Positions 43,911-54,291 of a DNA stretch of 64,000 nt are shown one piece after another. The notes under the pieces are model-generated. The model had not been told where the DNA came from, ran no database searches, and saw only the letters and a list, made by a program, of their open reading frames with translations. Both the position numbers and the translations under genes were made by a program. Numbering within the stretch: position 1 is the stretch's first letter; each line of letters starts with the position of its first letter. The DNA comes from an uncultured Gemella sp. (lineage in GTDB: Bacteria; Bacillota; Bacilli; Staphylococcales; Gemellaceae), in NCBI GenBank assembly GCA_938038035.1, contig CALHQV010000132.1, positions 8,789-72,788 of the forward strand, written 5' to 3'.

Positions 43911-45706
43911 TTATTTTTTTGTCTTCTGTATTCTTCTAACATATTTACCATAGTAGGTGCATTAAACAACTGACAAGATATTTCTACAGCATTAACAAAT
44001 CCACCACTCATGTTAATACCACTTTGTCTTCTCCATCTTTCATCTACATGGTCAATACTGATTAACTCTTTAGTCATGGTTTCACGAGAAGTATTTAGGG
44101 CACTATTGCCATTTGGATAACTAGATGTTACGTCAATGTCAGCATTGTCTCTAAATACTAATGTTTTTAAACCACGAGCATCTTCAAATAAATTATTACC
44201 TTCAGCAATTAATAAATCAGCACGTAATGTAATAATCCAATCATCACGCCCAATCAACTCACTGTCTAATGGTATTTCATTATTTGCACCACCTGTTCCG
44301 TAAGCATAACCTCTTTCTAGATTAAACCAGTGCATATCATCTGCTAATCGTTTAGGTTCTGAATCAAAGTCTTTATAATCACTAGATTCACATGCTGATA
44401 CAACACTGTGTGAAATATCCATAGTTTGTTCATCTAAATATTCTAATGCAATACAGTCAAACTTATTATAGATTACATATTCAAATGGATAATTACTTTG
44501 CATGAAGATATGCCAATCCACAGTACCAATTAAGTGACTACTTTCATCAAACTTTAATTTACGAATCTTACTGTTTCGATTAGCTCTAGCAATTTCTTTT
44601 TCAGACATACCAGGTTTAATTTCATCAGGAAATTCAATAGACAAAATATAGTCTAATGAATACTTAGGTAATTTACCTTTATGTTTACGAGAGTTATAGT
44701 AATAACACATGCTATCAATAAATGTAAAACTAGCAGGTACATTGACTTGTGGCCACTTCTCAAAGTTAGCTAAGTTTTTCCATACGCCTTTTTTACTTAA
44801 TGCAGATTCTTTACCAGGATTATAATCAAAGAATCTAAAAGCAGGCGGTACAGATGGGTCGGATAGTATATCAGACACTTTTACATCAGCTCTCTCACAA
44901 GCTTCAATAGTTCTGCGTACATCGTAATCCATGTTCCAAGCACTAATGAAATCAGGCTTTAACTCATGCGCTCTTTCAAAGATTTTCTTAACAACCTCGA
45001 TTTCAGAATCGACTACATAAAACTCTTGTTTAATGTTTCTTTCTTTGTTTACTTCACCTAAGTAAATCTCATCGTACTTATATAAAGTCTCCAATGCTTT
45101 TTCTTTAGAGATATTAGGAAATTTACCACGAATAAAGTTAATATCTACGACAGTAACTACAGTATCTTTCATGGACAGTGTAGCCATTTCAATATGCTCG
45201 TATTTATCTTTATTACGGATATTGGTTTCCACGTCAAATGCTGCAACGTCAGCTAATTTTTCAGTCTTACTGGCTAACTCACCATGATTGTATTTATACT
45301 TTAGTTCAGCAGATGAACTTAAATCAGTACCATAAACATAAGGGCCTCTTAGAATATCAGAAGGAGAAATACGTTGACCAAAGTTCTTAATACCTAAAGA
45401 ATTCATTGCTGCATTTAACATCTCTTTTCTAGGTACACGAATCTCTTCACATTCTGAAATAGGAAAACGCTCTTTCTTTTGTTTATGGTTTCTATTCTTA
45501 GGTGTGCATACCCAAAAAGTCTTTTTAAAGTCTTTAATTAGTTTAATTTTTCTATCTACTGTACCATCGTCAAGATAATCTGTAATCTTAACTAAATGTA
45601 CATCTGTTTCTCTATTGCCAATCTTTTCACTTAAGACTGCATTCTTAGCAGCATTATTTGCTAAGTAAATAACGTTACGACATTGAGTACCGACTATTTC
45701 AGCCAT
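43907..45706 (-). CDS. B-family DNA polymerase, N-terminal part (exonuclease and motif A)
   Basis: This is the proofreading half of the split DNA polymerase. Exo I is AAFDVETN (Asp158, Glu160), Exo II is SAWNMDYD (Asn258, Asp260) and Exo III is YNKFD (Tyr413, Asp417). Polymerase motif A is DIDVTSSYPN (catalytic Asp525). The 599-aa chain ends about 70 residues after motif A. Motifs B and C are encoded on the other strand at 17557-19743. Neither chain end shows intein-like sequence, so the halves probably associate without splicing. The ATG follows AAAGGAAATTAAA. Confidence 0.86.
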   Translation of the reverse strand: MAEIVGTQCRNVIYLANNAAKNAVLSEKIGNRETDVHLVKITDYLDDGTVDRKIKLIKDFKKTFWVCTPKNRNHKQKKERFPISECEEIRVPRKEMLNAAMNSLGIKNFGQRISPSDILRGPYVYGTDLSSSAELKYKYNHGELASKTEKLADVAAFDVETNIRNKDKYEHIEMATLSMKDTVVTVVDINFIRGKFPNISKEKALETLYKYDEIYLGEVNKERNIKQEFYVVDSEIEVVKKIFERAHELKPDFISAWNMDYDVRRTIEACERADVKVSDILSDPSVPPAFRFFDYNPGKESALSKKGVWKNLANFEKWPQVNVPASFTFIDSMCYYYNSRKHKGKLPKYSLDYILSIEFPDEIKPGMSEKEIARANRNSKIRKLKFDESSHLIGTVDWHIFMQSNYPFEYVIYNKFDCIALEYLDEQTMDISHSVVSACESSDYKDFDSEPKRLADDMHWFNLERGYAYGTGGANNEIPLDSELIGRDDWIITLRADLLIAEGNNLFEDARGLKTLVFRDNADIDVTSSYPNGNSALNTSRETMTKELISIDHVDERWRRQSGINMSGGFVNAVEISCQLFNAPTMVNMLEEYRRQKNN

Positions 45707-45829
45707 TTTAATTTCCTTTAAAAGTCAAGTCTATTCATATTTTTTTAAATGCAAAAATATATATTAGCCAAATAAAACGAAAGATAATATGAGAACACCG
45801 TATAACGTTATACTAAAAGGATAGTTAAA

Positions 45830-47176
45830 ATGAGTTTATTTGATGGGTCGTTAGAGTTATCTAACGAGATGATGGTTAATGAAAACAACTGGTCAATGAT
45901 AAAATCAGGTTTTCATGAAGAATTGACAAGTACGATTAAGTATATAGTAGAAACTGAAACACCTCGTTCATTTTATCGAGATAAAGAAAATCAGAAAAAG
46001 ATTACTGATGTCATTAAAAAGTATACAGGCATTAATGTCGTTATTTCAGCAGAATATAAATGCTTTGCCATGATGCCACCTGATTTAAATAAAAACCATA
46101 CTTTGATTGATAATATTTACAGAGAGTTTTACGAGAATAAAGAGTTAAAAAAACAAAAAGGTACCATTGAAGCTTTTGTAGACATTAAGAACTTTAAAAT
46201 CGGTGGTGCTTTTAAAGATGTTAAAGTAGAACTATTCTTAGACCCAGCAATGATGTGGGATACCAGTCTTGCTTATCGTGTAGCATTAACTCCAGCTGAA
46301 GTATCTGCGGTTATTTTACATGAAGTAGGACATATGTTCTCTTACTTTGCTCTAGCTGCACATACTTATTCTATTAACTTACCAATGTTAGGCACACTTA
46401 ACCGTATTGCTAATACACCAGATACTGAAAAAGTAGAAATCATTCTTAAAGAATGGAATGATAGCGACAATACTTTAACAAAAGTAGATGTTAAAGAATT
46501 AGCAAGTAAAGATAAACAAGTCATTGTTACTGCTCTTGTTTCTAACCAAGTGAAAGATACTAAAACACTAATGAAACAAAGAGAGTATGAAGAAGTCAAT
46601 GCTGAACACTTAGCTGATAAATTTGCAGTACGCTGTGGCGCAGGTGCTGAAATTACAACAGCATTAAATAAAATGTTTGTAGCCTATGGTACCAGACAAA
46701 CTAGAAATACGATTAGTTATCTCTTCAATGAGTTTCTTGCTGGATTTACGCTCTTCTTAGGTACAGGTTGGGTGATTGGTGCGGTTGTGGCATTTAACCC
46801 AATAACCACACCATGGTTGCTTATGCTGGGTGGTTTAGCTATATTTAATACTCTAGCAGGTAATACAAACTCTGGTGGTGGCACCTATGATACAGACATT
46901 AATCGTTTTGGTCGTATGCGTAACGATATGGTGTCTATGCTTAAAGATAAAGAAATCGATAAAGCAGTAGGTAAACGTGTACGCGATGGTATTGCTACTA
47001 TTGATAAAGTCGTTTCTAAATATAAAGAAAATAAATCACTTGTCGGTATGTTAGGTGATATGGTTATTGGCCCACATCGACGATTATTGTCTCAAACAGA
47101 ATTCTATAAAGAATTAGAAAAATTAAGCGCCAATAGTTTATTTGTTGCTGCTTATGATTTAAGAAATTTAAAATAA
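45830..47176 (+). CDS. Membrane metallopeptidase-like protein with MSLF start
   Basis: The 448-aa protein has a zinc-binding motif HEVGH (His164, Glu165, His168). A later NAEHLADKFA (about 256-265) has the form of the third-ligand motif of M48-type peptidases. Two hydrophobic helices lie at about 305-345 (GFTLFLGTGWVIGAVVAF and PWLLMLGGLAIFNTLAG). The first residues, MSLFDGS, are shared with three nearby virion-type genes. It may therefore be a virion-associated or membrane-acting peptidase. The ATG follows AAAAGGATAG, and the next gene starts 13 bp after the stop. Confidence 0.72.
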   Translation: MSLFDGSLELSNEMMVNENNWSMIKSGFHEELTSTIKYIVETETPRSFYRDKENQKKITDVIKKYTGINVVISAEYKCFAMMPPDLNKNHTLIDNIYREFYENKELKKQKGTIEAFVDIKNFKIGGAFKDVKVELFLDPAMMWDTSLAYRVALTPAEVSAVILHEVGHMFSYFALAAHTYSINLPMLGTLNRIANTPDTEKVEIILKEWNDSDNTLTKVDVKELASKDKQVIVTALVSNQVKDTKTLMKQREYEEVNAEHLADKFAVRCGAGAEITTALNKMFVAYGTRQTRNTISYLFNEFLAGFTLFLGTGWVIGAVVAFNPITTPWLLMLGGLAIFNTLAGNTNSGGGTYDTDINRFGRMRNDMVSMLKDKEIDKAVGKRVRDGIATIDKVVSKYKENKSLVGMLGDMVIGPHRRLLSQTEFYKELEKLSANSLFVAAYDLRNLK

Positions 47177-47189
47177 AAAGGATATAAAA

Positions 47190-47612
47190 ATGTCAGTTTA
47201 TTCCGATATTCGTTCATTAGCTGATTCTAACTTTCAACAAGAATCTCGATTACAAGGTATTTCTTTTGCATTAGCATTGGCATTATCTGTAAAATACATT
47301 AACATTGTAGAAGGTAATGATACTGCTGAAAAGACATATGAACAATATGTAATGAATCCTGTATCTGAAACAATTTCTACATTTAATGAAAATGTGTTGA
47401 TGGATATTCGTTTGTGTATCGATTTGACTAAGAAATTGTTTACCTTACTCTACAATGCTAAATATAAACCAATAGTAGTTAATGGTAATGGTACTTCTTT
47501 AATGTCAGTATTATTTAGCGTAGAAGACTATGTGTCTGAAGAATACATGGAATTCTTTAAACAAAACAAAACAGGTATTATTAATATCTTTAATCGTTTA
47601 AATCAAGACTGA
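47190..47612 (+). CDS. Unknown 140-aa helical protein
   Basis: The family is not recognised. The ATG follows AAAAGGATATAAAA. The protein is helical and soluble, with a hydrophobic core segment GISFALALALSVKYINIV. It lies between the M48-like gene and a short MSLF-type gene with gaps of 13 and 11 bp, so the three form an operon. A virion role is inferred from the neighbours. Confidence 0.75.
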   Translation: MSVYSDIRSLADSNFQQESRLQGISFALALALSVKYINIVEGNDTAEKTYEQYVMNPVSETISTFNENVLMDIRLCIDLTKKLFTLLYNAKYKPIVVNGNGTSLMSVLFSVEDYVSEEYMEFFKQNKTGIINIFNRLNQD

Positions 47613-47623
47613 AAGGATATGGA

Positions 47624-48088
47624 ATGAGTCTTTTTAGTGGTGAAATAGAAAATTACGCATCTGACTATATTGAAGAAGTACCTTCTGTATCTGGTTTAGG
47701 TTTATTTGGTGGTGAAGAAGAACAAAATACTCCTGAAGAATATTATCCTGAAAATGATAATGATTTAGATACGAATGGTACAGTGTCTACCGAAGGTGGT
47801 ATCTTTCAATTTGCTAAAGAACTTGATGCTTACGAAGAGCAGGCTAAGAATGCTCAATACTCTCGAGCATTGAATAAAGAAACAGATGAAGAGATTGAAA
47901 AACGTCACGAAAGAGAAGAAGAGAAAAAGCGTGATAAAGAAGCTGAAGACGAACGTAAATCTGAAAATCGCAAACAAGCATTAAAAGATTTAGGTTCTGA
48001 TTTAGTAGAAGCAGCAAAAGCTACAGGTAAAGGTGTAAAAGAAGTAGCACGTGTTGCTTATAATCTTGCTACTGGTTCTAATAAGTAA
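47624..48088 (+). CDS. MSLF-type internal virion protein candidate, 154 aa
   Basis: The N-terminus MSLFSGE is followed by an acidic, disordered region of about 50 residues. Then comes TVSTEGG, which fits the S/A-x-E cleavage rule known for phiKZ-type prohead proteases. The remainder is a highly charged helix rich in Glu, Lys and Arg. This design (acidic propeptide, cleavage site, helical mature part) suggests a small internal head protein. The ATG follows AAAGGATATGGA. Confidence 0.68.
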   Translation: MSLFSGEIENYASDYIEEVPSVSGLGLFGGEEEQNTPEEYYPENDNDLDTNGTVSTEGGIFQFAKELDAYEEQAKNAQYSRALNKETDEEIEKRHEREEEKKRDKEAEDERKSENRKQALKDLGSDLVEAAKATGKGVKEVARVAYNLATGSNK

Positions 48089-48106
48089 CGTTAAATAAGA
48101 TAGATT

Positions 48107-48136
48107 AGATACTCCTACAATTAAGTAGGAGTATCT
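48107..48136. terminator. 12-bp bidirectional hairpin
   Basis: AGATACTCCTAC pairs with GTAGGAGTATCT around AATTAA between convergent genes. Confidence 0.75.
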
Positions 48137-48150
48137 AGTTATATTTAAAA

Positions 48151-48312
48151 CTATTTTGATTGAGTGTTATTATTTTCTTGTACTCTTTTGATATACTTTT
48201 CTCGAAGTTCACTTAATCTTTTTTGGTCTTCTTCACTTAAACCAATATGATTAGGAATAAAGTATGGCCCAGTCTTATAATCATTTTCCACAATGTCACT
48301 AAATAAATTCAT
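48151..48312 (-). CDS. Small protein, 53 aa
   Basis: The minus-strand frame starts at an ATG preceded by AAAGGTTAATAA and encodes MNLFSDIVENDYKTGPYFIP followed by a charged helix ending in QENNNTQSK. It lies between a bidirectional terminator and the divergent 541-aa gene. The MNLFSD start loosely resembles the MSLF starts of neighbouring genes. Its function is unknown. Confidence 0.68.
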   Translation of the reverse strand: MNLFSDIVENDYKTGPYFIPNHIGLSEEDQKRLSELREKYIKRVQENNNTQSK

Positions 48313-48381
48313 TTTATTAACCTTTCTATCTAAAACCTATGAGTGTAAAACCATTTTCATAGAAATAAAAAGGAAATTGTT

Positions 48382-50007
48382 ATGTCTATTAATAAGTATT
48401 CTTGGGATGATGTAGATACTACCACCCCAATTGAACAACACAAAGAAAGTAGTGAACCATCAGGTCAATCTTCTGATACTGAACCTACTACTAATCAAAG
48501 TAATACTTCTATTGAAGAGATTCTAAATGCTCCTACAGAAGCAATTAACAATACTATAGAACAATTAAAAGAAGTAGAACACACTGAAGATGAAGTAGCT
48601 AAAATAGAATCTTCTAACGAATCTTTACAAAATATGTTAGCCTTTATTAAAGATAAAGGTTGTATCTCTCGTGAAGACCGTTCTACATTGGTTGAAATTC
48701 AACCTGATATTCCATTAGAAGGAGAGAACGAATATACTTCTACACCTTCTCATCATTTGTTGACTGAAACTGAAGAAACCATTCAGGAACAAATCTGTAC
48801 AAATGAATGTGCCATTAATGAAAAATTAGCTAAGGATTACTATAACACAGCCATGCGTTTATTAACCTATGGTGATGATAGACCAATGGAAAGCGATAGT
48901 TTAGAGCCTCAAGCGATTATGGTGATTAACGATAAATTAGGCAAAGTATACGGTAAAGGTGAAAGCCTATCACTTCGTCTAACTTCTGTTCGTTCTATCC
49001 TAGATAAAATTTACACACAATTAGTAGAAGAGAAACGACAAGCTCGTGAAGATATTAATCTTGCTATCTACGATAAAGACGTATTAGAAGCAGTAGAACA
49101 AAAACACGATTGTGTTTCTGAGTATACCAGACAAGACCCAGAAATAGCGGGTTATTCATTCTTATTCAATGAATACGATAATCCTAAAGTCAATAAAGTG
49201 ACACTAGAACAATTTATTGAGTCTAATTTTAAAACCATTAATTCACCCTTTAGCTATTTGGCTTATATGGTAAATAGTGACCGCATTAGTAATCTAATGG
49301 ATGTTATCTATTTAAATGGAGATATCTTCGAACCATGCTTTAATGAAAAATTAGACGAATGCGGTAATGCATTAAGTTATTTGTATAACAGTATTGCAGA
49401 ATGGGTAGAAACAAGAGATTCTGAATCCAATACACTCATGAAAAAACAAATGGGTATTACCGTTAATGCAGTAAATAGATTGTTATTTAATCAATACTGG
49501 AATCGTAAGTCTATTGATGAAGTACTCAAACCAATCGTAAAAGATACTGATGGTAAAAGTTTATTTGGTAAACAATGTTTACAAGTCTTAAATTCTAATT
49601 TCAATAGATTAGAACACACCATCGTTGGTGCTTCTAGTTTGTTAATTAGTGAAGTAAGTAGTACTAAGATTTATTTAGATTGGTATAACGATGTCTTAAC
49701 TAAATCCATTAAAGAGAATATGGTTAAAGGACAAGATGATGATACCTATGCAGCATTGTCTGTTCTGAATAACTTAACTAAAGAAGTGATTCGACATATT
49801 AGCTATTCATTCTTAACTAAGACTATTGCTTATAATCAACTGATTACATTCTACAATAGTTGTAAAGATGCAATGGCATTGGTATTAGACTTCTTAGGTC
49901 AATACAGCGAATCAGAACCAAATGAAACGTACTCTGAAGAAATTAATAACTTAGTACGCCAATTTGGTTTACAATGTAAAACAGTAGCTGAAGAATTTAG
50001 AGCATAA
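48382..50007 (+). CDS. Virion protein candidate with acidic N-terminal region, 541 aa
   Basis: The first 100 residues are disordered and rich in Ser, Thr, Glu and Asn. They contain ESSNES near residue 77, a possible site for the head protease, although S-N-E is only one of several matches. The remainder is helical and soluble. Position among MSLF-type genes and opposite the baseplate-like gene supports a virion role. The ATG follows AAAAAGGAAATTG. A terminator follows. Confidence 0.7.
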   Translation: MSINKYSWDDVDTTTPIEQHKESSEPSGQSSDTEPTTNQSNTSIEEILNAPTEAINNTIEQLKEVEHTEDEVAKIESSNESLQNMLAFIKDKGCISREDRSTLVEIQPDIPLEGENEYTSTPSHHLLTETEETIQEQICTNECAINEKLAKDYYNTAMRLLTYGDDRPMESDSLEPQAIMVINDKLGKVYGKGESLSLRLTSVRSILDKIYTQLVEEKRQAREDINLAIYDKDVLEAVEQKHDCVSEYTRQDPEIAGYSFLFNEYDNPKVNKVTLEQFIESNFKTINSPFSYLAYMVNSDRISNLMDVIYLNGDIFEPCFNEKLDECGNALSYLYNSIAEWVETRDSESNTLMKKQMGITVNAVNRLLFNQYWNRKSIDEVLKPIVKDTDGKSLFGKQCLQVLNSNFNRLEHTIVGASSLLISEVSSTKIYLDWYNDVLTKSIKENMVKGQDDDTYAALSVLNNLTKEVIRHISYSFLTKTIAYNQLITFYNSCKDAMALVLDFLGQYSESEPNETYSEEINNLVRQFGLQCKTVAEEFRA

Positions 50008-50014
50008 AGATAAT

Positions 50015-50046
50015 TACTCTCTACTCCAAAATAGGAGTAGAGAGTA
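50015..50046. terminator. 13-bp bidirectional hairpin
   Basis: TACTCTCTACTCC pairs with GGAGTAGAGAGTA between convergent genes. Confidence 0.78.
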
Positions 50047-50053
50047 GTATTTC

Positions 50054-53000
50054 TTATAGTGATTTAATTCTTTCTTCTTCGCTGCTATGTACTTTGAAGT
50101 TGAAAGTAACGTCTTCATCAACAGACAATGTTTCATCTGATTGAATAGTCAGTTTCTTACGAATAGTAGCGCGTTTACCTTCATCCAATACAGTAAATGA
50201 AATAATACGGTCACTACCACCTAAGTTACCTAATGTTAAACCAATAACATCATCGCCGTGTTCTTTTACTAACTTAGAAACAATAGTAGAAACAGAAACT
50301 GTTTCTTTACTGATTTCTTCATTCAGTACACGAATAGTAGCTTCTTTAATCTTGTTAATGACATCAATGTTATTGTATACTTGACGAGATACAGTTAAGT
50401 TAATTTGTAACGATTGTGCAGCATTGATATAAGTCTCAATACCTTCGTTATACATTACTTTTAACTGACCCATAGTCGCTGAAGGATAATAGTAGATACC
50501 AGTTTGTTCCAGTGTTTTCTCATTAATCGGTGTTAAGTCAGAAACAATCCAATCAATAAACAAGTCTACTAATTCATTACGATATTCTGTTGCAATATCG
50601 TCAGTAGCAAACCAGTAAGTAGCATCAACCACCATCAGTTCTAAACGACGAATAATATCACGAGGTCTATCAATAATAGGTTGACCATTATTGTCCAACA
50701 TGATATCGCCTTGTCGATGTTTCCAAACCAACTGACCATCGTTATCCGTCATTTGTTCACCCTTACGGTGTACTAGGTTGTATTTAACTTTACCATCTAC
50801 AATGTTAATAATAGAACCAGTCACAGCGTCTTTAGCATATACATCTTCTTCGTATAACATAGGTACGTTTTCAGTATAACGTTTATAGATAACCTCATCA
50901 GCATAGGTTCTGGCACGAGACCATAACCATTTTAGATGATGTCCTAAACGAATACGAATACTTTCACTCAAGATAACCTTAGCGTCATTCTCCAATAAAT
51001 GGATACCTACTTTATCATCTAAAGTAACGCGACTCCAACCATTTACATTACCATAAAAACCAAATAACAATTCAAAATTATTATCTAATTCAATAGGAAT
51101 ATCTAAATCACTAGAACCTTTTAAAGACAAGTTATTAACAATTAAACAATGGTTGTCATCTAAATCGAAATTAGTCACTAATTCAAATTCGAAAATAGGT
51201 TCTTCATCACTGTTCTTACCTACTAACCTACCATTTAGATAAACATCATTTTTATCCTGATAAGGTTTGACCAATAACTGTGCCCAGAGTCTATCATCGG
51301 GTAAATTCTTATAGTCAGAATTAGACTTCATCTCTACACGAATGATATAACCATTTTCAGAACGACGAATACTATACTTATCAGAAACAGTCAATGAGAT
51401 AGGAATCTTATTATTGCTTTCGTTATAGTATTTAGTAATGGCTTTAGGTGAATCTAAGTAGTAAGCACGTAACTTCACAGTATCATCTTCATTATCGACG
51501 ACATAGTGAAATGGTGAGTAGAACATCTCTTTACTGTTGACTTCCTTAGCTCTATTTTCAGCACTCAAGTCTAAGATACGTTTGATTTCAGTATGGTCTA
51601 ACATAGACATCTTACCATTGTACATGGTATAGATAGAGTTAGGCATAATCGTTACACGTTTCTCATTGTCTTTTACAGTACCTGTACCTACTAGACCAGA
51701 AATAGTCGTCGTCAGTGTTTCAATAGAAGCAGCGGCAGGTGTAATCAAATCAGAGTTCTCTGGTTTTGGCATACCACGTACTGCCCAATAAGCACGGTTA
51801 GTAACATAGTCTACAGATTTAATAATCTTAAAGCTACTATCTAAAGAATGGTCAGTTAACGCCACATGGCTAACAGGAACTTCATTAGGTCCTACTGTAT
51901 TATTAATTACACGGCTACGTAATTCCTCAAATGTCAATGGGTCACGACCTTGGTTAACATAGTCCCTACTGAAGATGATTACGCTATGTAAAGAAGTGAG
52001 CGCGCTACTGAATTCATCTAACTCACTGTAGTCACGATTCTTAGAACCTTGAGGGAAGAAGTCGTAACTATATTGGTCTAGCGTATACGCATCTAAGTTC
52101 ATGTCTATTTTACCTAAAGTAGTATAGATATTTAGTTTAACACGACCACCTAATGAACCAGAGACCACAGGACTGGCAGCTGGATTAGTCAATTGGTTAT
52201 ATACTTTAGGAATAGACATAGAGAGTGTAAAGTCTTCTGTATTCTCTACTAATTTTAATACAGCAGTAGGTTTATATAAATCGTAAATATCAGGACAATG
52301 AGTGGTAGCCATCTCTTTCCATTTGGAAACACCATCACCATGGAACACTCGAGCATAGTGGTAGAAATCATCAAATGTTTTAGATAGAGTAATATTCATG
52401 TTAGCCGTGATATTGTCTTCTACAGTAATCTCACGTACTTGAATCATCTCTAATACAATAGAAAGACGTTTAGCACCTGCCATTGCTTGAGATACTTCGT
52501 GATAAGCAATATTACTAGACAGAGTTTGAATAGGCGATTTTTCAGTAGTATCGTAAGTTACCCTAAAGCCACCATGTTTTAATTGTAAAATATTAACAGG
52601 GTAGTCTAACATAAAGTCAACTTCACCTACAGTGATACGCATACCACGTGGAATACGTAATAGGTTACCACTACCATCTGGTAAAGGTTTTAATACTTGT
52701 AGAATTTCACCATAGTCAAACGAAACAGCAAACTTAGCTTTAGCAGGTAAACCAAATACACCTACCCAGTCTAAATCACTTAAGTGGTAATATAAGTCTT
52801 CATGGGTTTGAGCAGATACTGGATATTGTCTACGATTCAATAACCATGCTTTATTTACTGCACCTGCTGTTTGCATAGCCGACATTTCAAGACATAAAGC
52901 AACAGGGTTTTCTGCTGAGATAATACCGAGTTCATTGTCTAATACTTTTTGAATTGTCTTTAATGCGTCTCGTTGTAATCGTGCTGGAGAAGCAGAATAG

Positions 53001-53056
53001 CTAGATACATTTTCTACAATATCCGAAATTAAATCGGCATGTATAGCTTCAGTCAT
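50054..53056 (-). CDS. Large baseplate-wedge-like virion protein, 1000 aa
   Basis: The N-terminal 200 residues contain NRRQYPVSAQTHEDLYYHLS, DLDWVGVFGLPAKAKF and a GNLLRIPRGMRITVGEVDF run. These resemble the gp6/J-type baseplate wedge proteins of contractile-tailed phages in wording and order. The rest is long and beta-rich, as in such proteins. I place it in the baseplate on this basis, with moderate certainty. The ATG follows AGAGGAATTAAAAA. The 392-aa gene ends up 20 bp upstream on the same strand, so both are probably co-transcribed. Confidence 0.65.
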   Translation of the reverse strand: MTEAIHADLISDIVENVSSYSASPARLQRDALKTIQKVLDNELGIISAENPVALCLEMSAMQTAGAVNKAWLLNRRQYPVSAQTHEDLYYHLSDLDWVGVFGLPAKAKFAVSFDYGEILQVLKPLPDGSGNLLRIPRGMRITVGEVDFMLDYPVNILQLKHGGFRVTYDTTEKSPIQTLSSNIAYHEVSQAMAGAKRLSIVLEMIQVREITVEDNITANMNITLSKTFDDFYHYARVFHGDGVSKWKEMATTHCPDIYDLYKPTAVLKLVENTEDFTLSMSIPKVYNQLTNPAASPVVSGSLGGRVKLNIYTTLGKIDMNLDAYTLDQYSYDFFPQGSKNRDYSELDEFSSALTSLHSVIIFSRDYVNQGRDPLTFEELRSRVINNTVGPNEVPVSHVALTDHSLDSSFKIIKSVDYVTNRAYWAVRGMPKPENSDLITPAAASIETLTTTISGLVGTGTVKDNEKRVTIMPNSIYTMYNGKMSMLDHTEIKRILDLSAENRAKEVNSKEMFYSPFHYVVDNEDDTVKLRAYYLDSPKAITKYYNESNNKIPISLTVSDKYSIRRSENGYIIRVEMKSNSDYKNLPDDRLWAQLLVKPYQDKNDVYLNGRLVGKNSDEEPIFEFELVTNFDLDDNHCLIVNNLSLKGSSDLDIPIELDNNFELLFGFYGNVNGWSRVTLDDKVGIHLLENDAKVILSESIRIRLGHHLKWLWSRARTYADEVIYKRYTENVPMLYEEDVYAKDAVTGSIINIVDGKVKYNLVHRKGEQMTDNDGQLVWKHRQGDIMLDNNGQPIIDRPRDIIRRLELMVVDATYWFATDDIATEYRNELVDLFIDWIVSDLTPINEKTLEQTGIYYYPSATMGQLKVMYNEGIETYINAAQSLQINLTVSRQVYNNIDVINKIKEATIRVLNEEISKETVSVSTIVSKLVKEHGDDVIGLTLGNLGGSDRIISFTVLDEGKRATIRKKLTIQSDETLSVDEDVTFNFKVHSSEEERIKSL

Positions 53057-53075
53057 TTTTTAATTCCTCTAATAA

Positions 53076-54254
53076 TTAATAAGGACCAATATTACTTAAC
53101 AGAATAACATCTTTCTTAGCTTTAACCATATCCTTAGTTGTCCACCATTCTAGTTCACGTGAAATAGGATTAATTCTAGGATAACAATAGTTATTAAATA
53201 TTGGCTGGTATTTCTTAGATACTTTAACGTAGAATCTTTCACGTAATCCATTTGCCATATTTGGATTAAATAATATCACAGTATTATTAAATTGCTTAAT
53301 TAAAATCTCATCCAAATAAATCGCACCAGAACAAGCAAATTCAACATCTACAGACCTATCAACATAAGGTCTAGGATTCTCACTTGGATTAGAATAATCG
53401 AAGTAAGGACCAATGTCTACACTTCTTGGAATTGCGTATCCTGTAGCAGCCATTTCTTCTACGAACGTTCGGGTCTCATCCATTATGAGGCGATAGATTC
53501 TACAAGTGTAGTCCATTCTGCCGTTACCTAAATATTCAGGCCATGGCATCATGCCATATGTTTGATATAAGACAAAACCAATATATTGAATCCAATAGTA
53601 ATACAGATATAAAGTAGCACTGCCTTTCATGGCATGTAAACTTAAGTTTAAACTATATTCTGTATTATAGGTACTAGGCCCATCTGCCATGATGTGTACT
53701 TCTTTTAGAACACCGGCAGGTGTACTGTGAATACCTAGACCACTAGAAGGCCATCCTGTTAATGATTTTACTAAGTTATCAGAAACAGCAATAAAAGGGT
53801 AATTCGGGTCAACCAGATTAGAATTAGGATGTCGTGGTAAATCGCTTTTACCTAGTGAACCACCATATTCTATTTGTTCCATTCTTTTTGCTAAACGAGG
53901 TGATAAAATCATTCGTATAGCGTGCATTAGAGAATTCTTATTCTCTGTTAGTAATGGCATCATCTTTCTTTCAATTTTAATATTGGCAGAAGATAAGTTT
54001 AAATCTGGTCGAGTAGTAAAGATATAACCTGGTTGATTGGTATTTGGTTTAATCATGGGTGTGTTAGCAAGAATATTAGGACCTTTAAAGGTATCTGCCA
54101 TTGCACTTGACACACTAAACCCGTGTTTCATTTTTACAAGATGGTCTATAAAATCAACGGTATTGGTAAGAAATTTTTCGGAAAGTCCTGTTAGCCTACC
54201 TTCGCGTAGTTCTTGCTCTAAGAACTTTTCGACACTATGTTGAGAATCTGACAT
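53076..54254 (-). CDS. Virion protein candidate, 392 aa
   Basis: The start at 54254 (MSDSQHSVEKF) follows AAAGGTTAAAAATAAA. A longer frame starting at 54362 would run into the divergent gene and lacks a ribosome binding site. The protein is beta-rich with many Pro, Asn and Tyr residues and has no membrane helix. It pairs with the 1000-aa baseplate-like gene and diverges from the 418-aa gene with only 37 bp between starts. A tail or baseplate role is inferred. Confidence 0.7.
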   Translation of the reverse strand: MSDSQHSVEKFLEQELREGRLTGLSEKFLTNTVDFIDHLVKMKHGFSVSSAMADTFKGPNILANTPMIKPNTNQPGYIFTTRPDLNLSSANIKIERKMMPLLTENKNSLMHAIRMILSPRLAKRMEQIEYGGSLGKSDLPRHPNSNLVDPNYPFIAVSDNLVKSLTGWPSSGLGIHSTPAGVLKEVHIMADGPSTYNTEYSLNLSLHAMKGSATLYLYYYWIQYIGFVLYQTYGMMPWPEYLGNGRMDYTCRIYRLIMDETRTFVEEMAATGYAIPRSVDIGPYFDYSNPSENPRPYVDRSVDVEFACSGAIYLDEILIKQFNNTVILFNPNMANGLRERFYVKVSKKYQPIFNNYCYPRINPISRELEWWTTKDMVKAKKDVILLSNIGPY

Positions 54255-54291
54255 TTTATTTTTAACCTTTCTATCTAAAAAGGAATTCGTT

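Noticed and set aside
17557..45706. Split intein joining the DNA polymerase halves
   Set aside because: Neither the end of the N-part nor the start of the C-part shows a Cys/Ser-led intein block or the terminal His-Asn.
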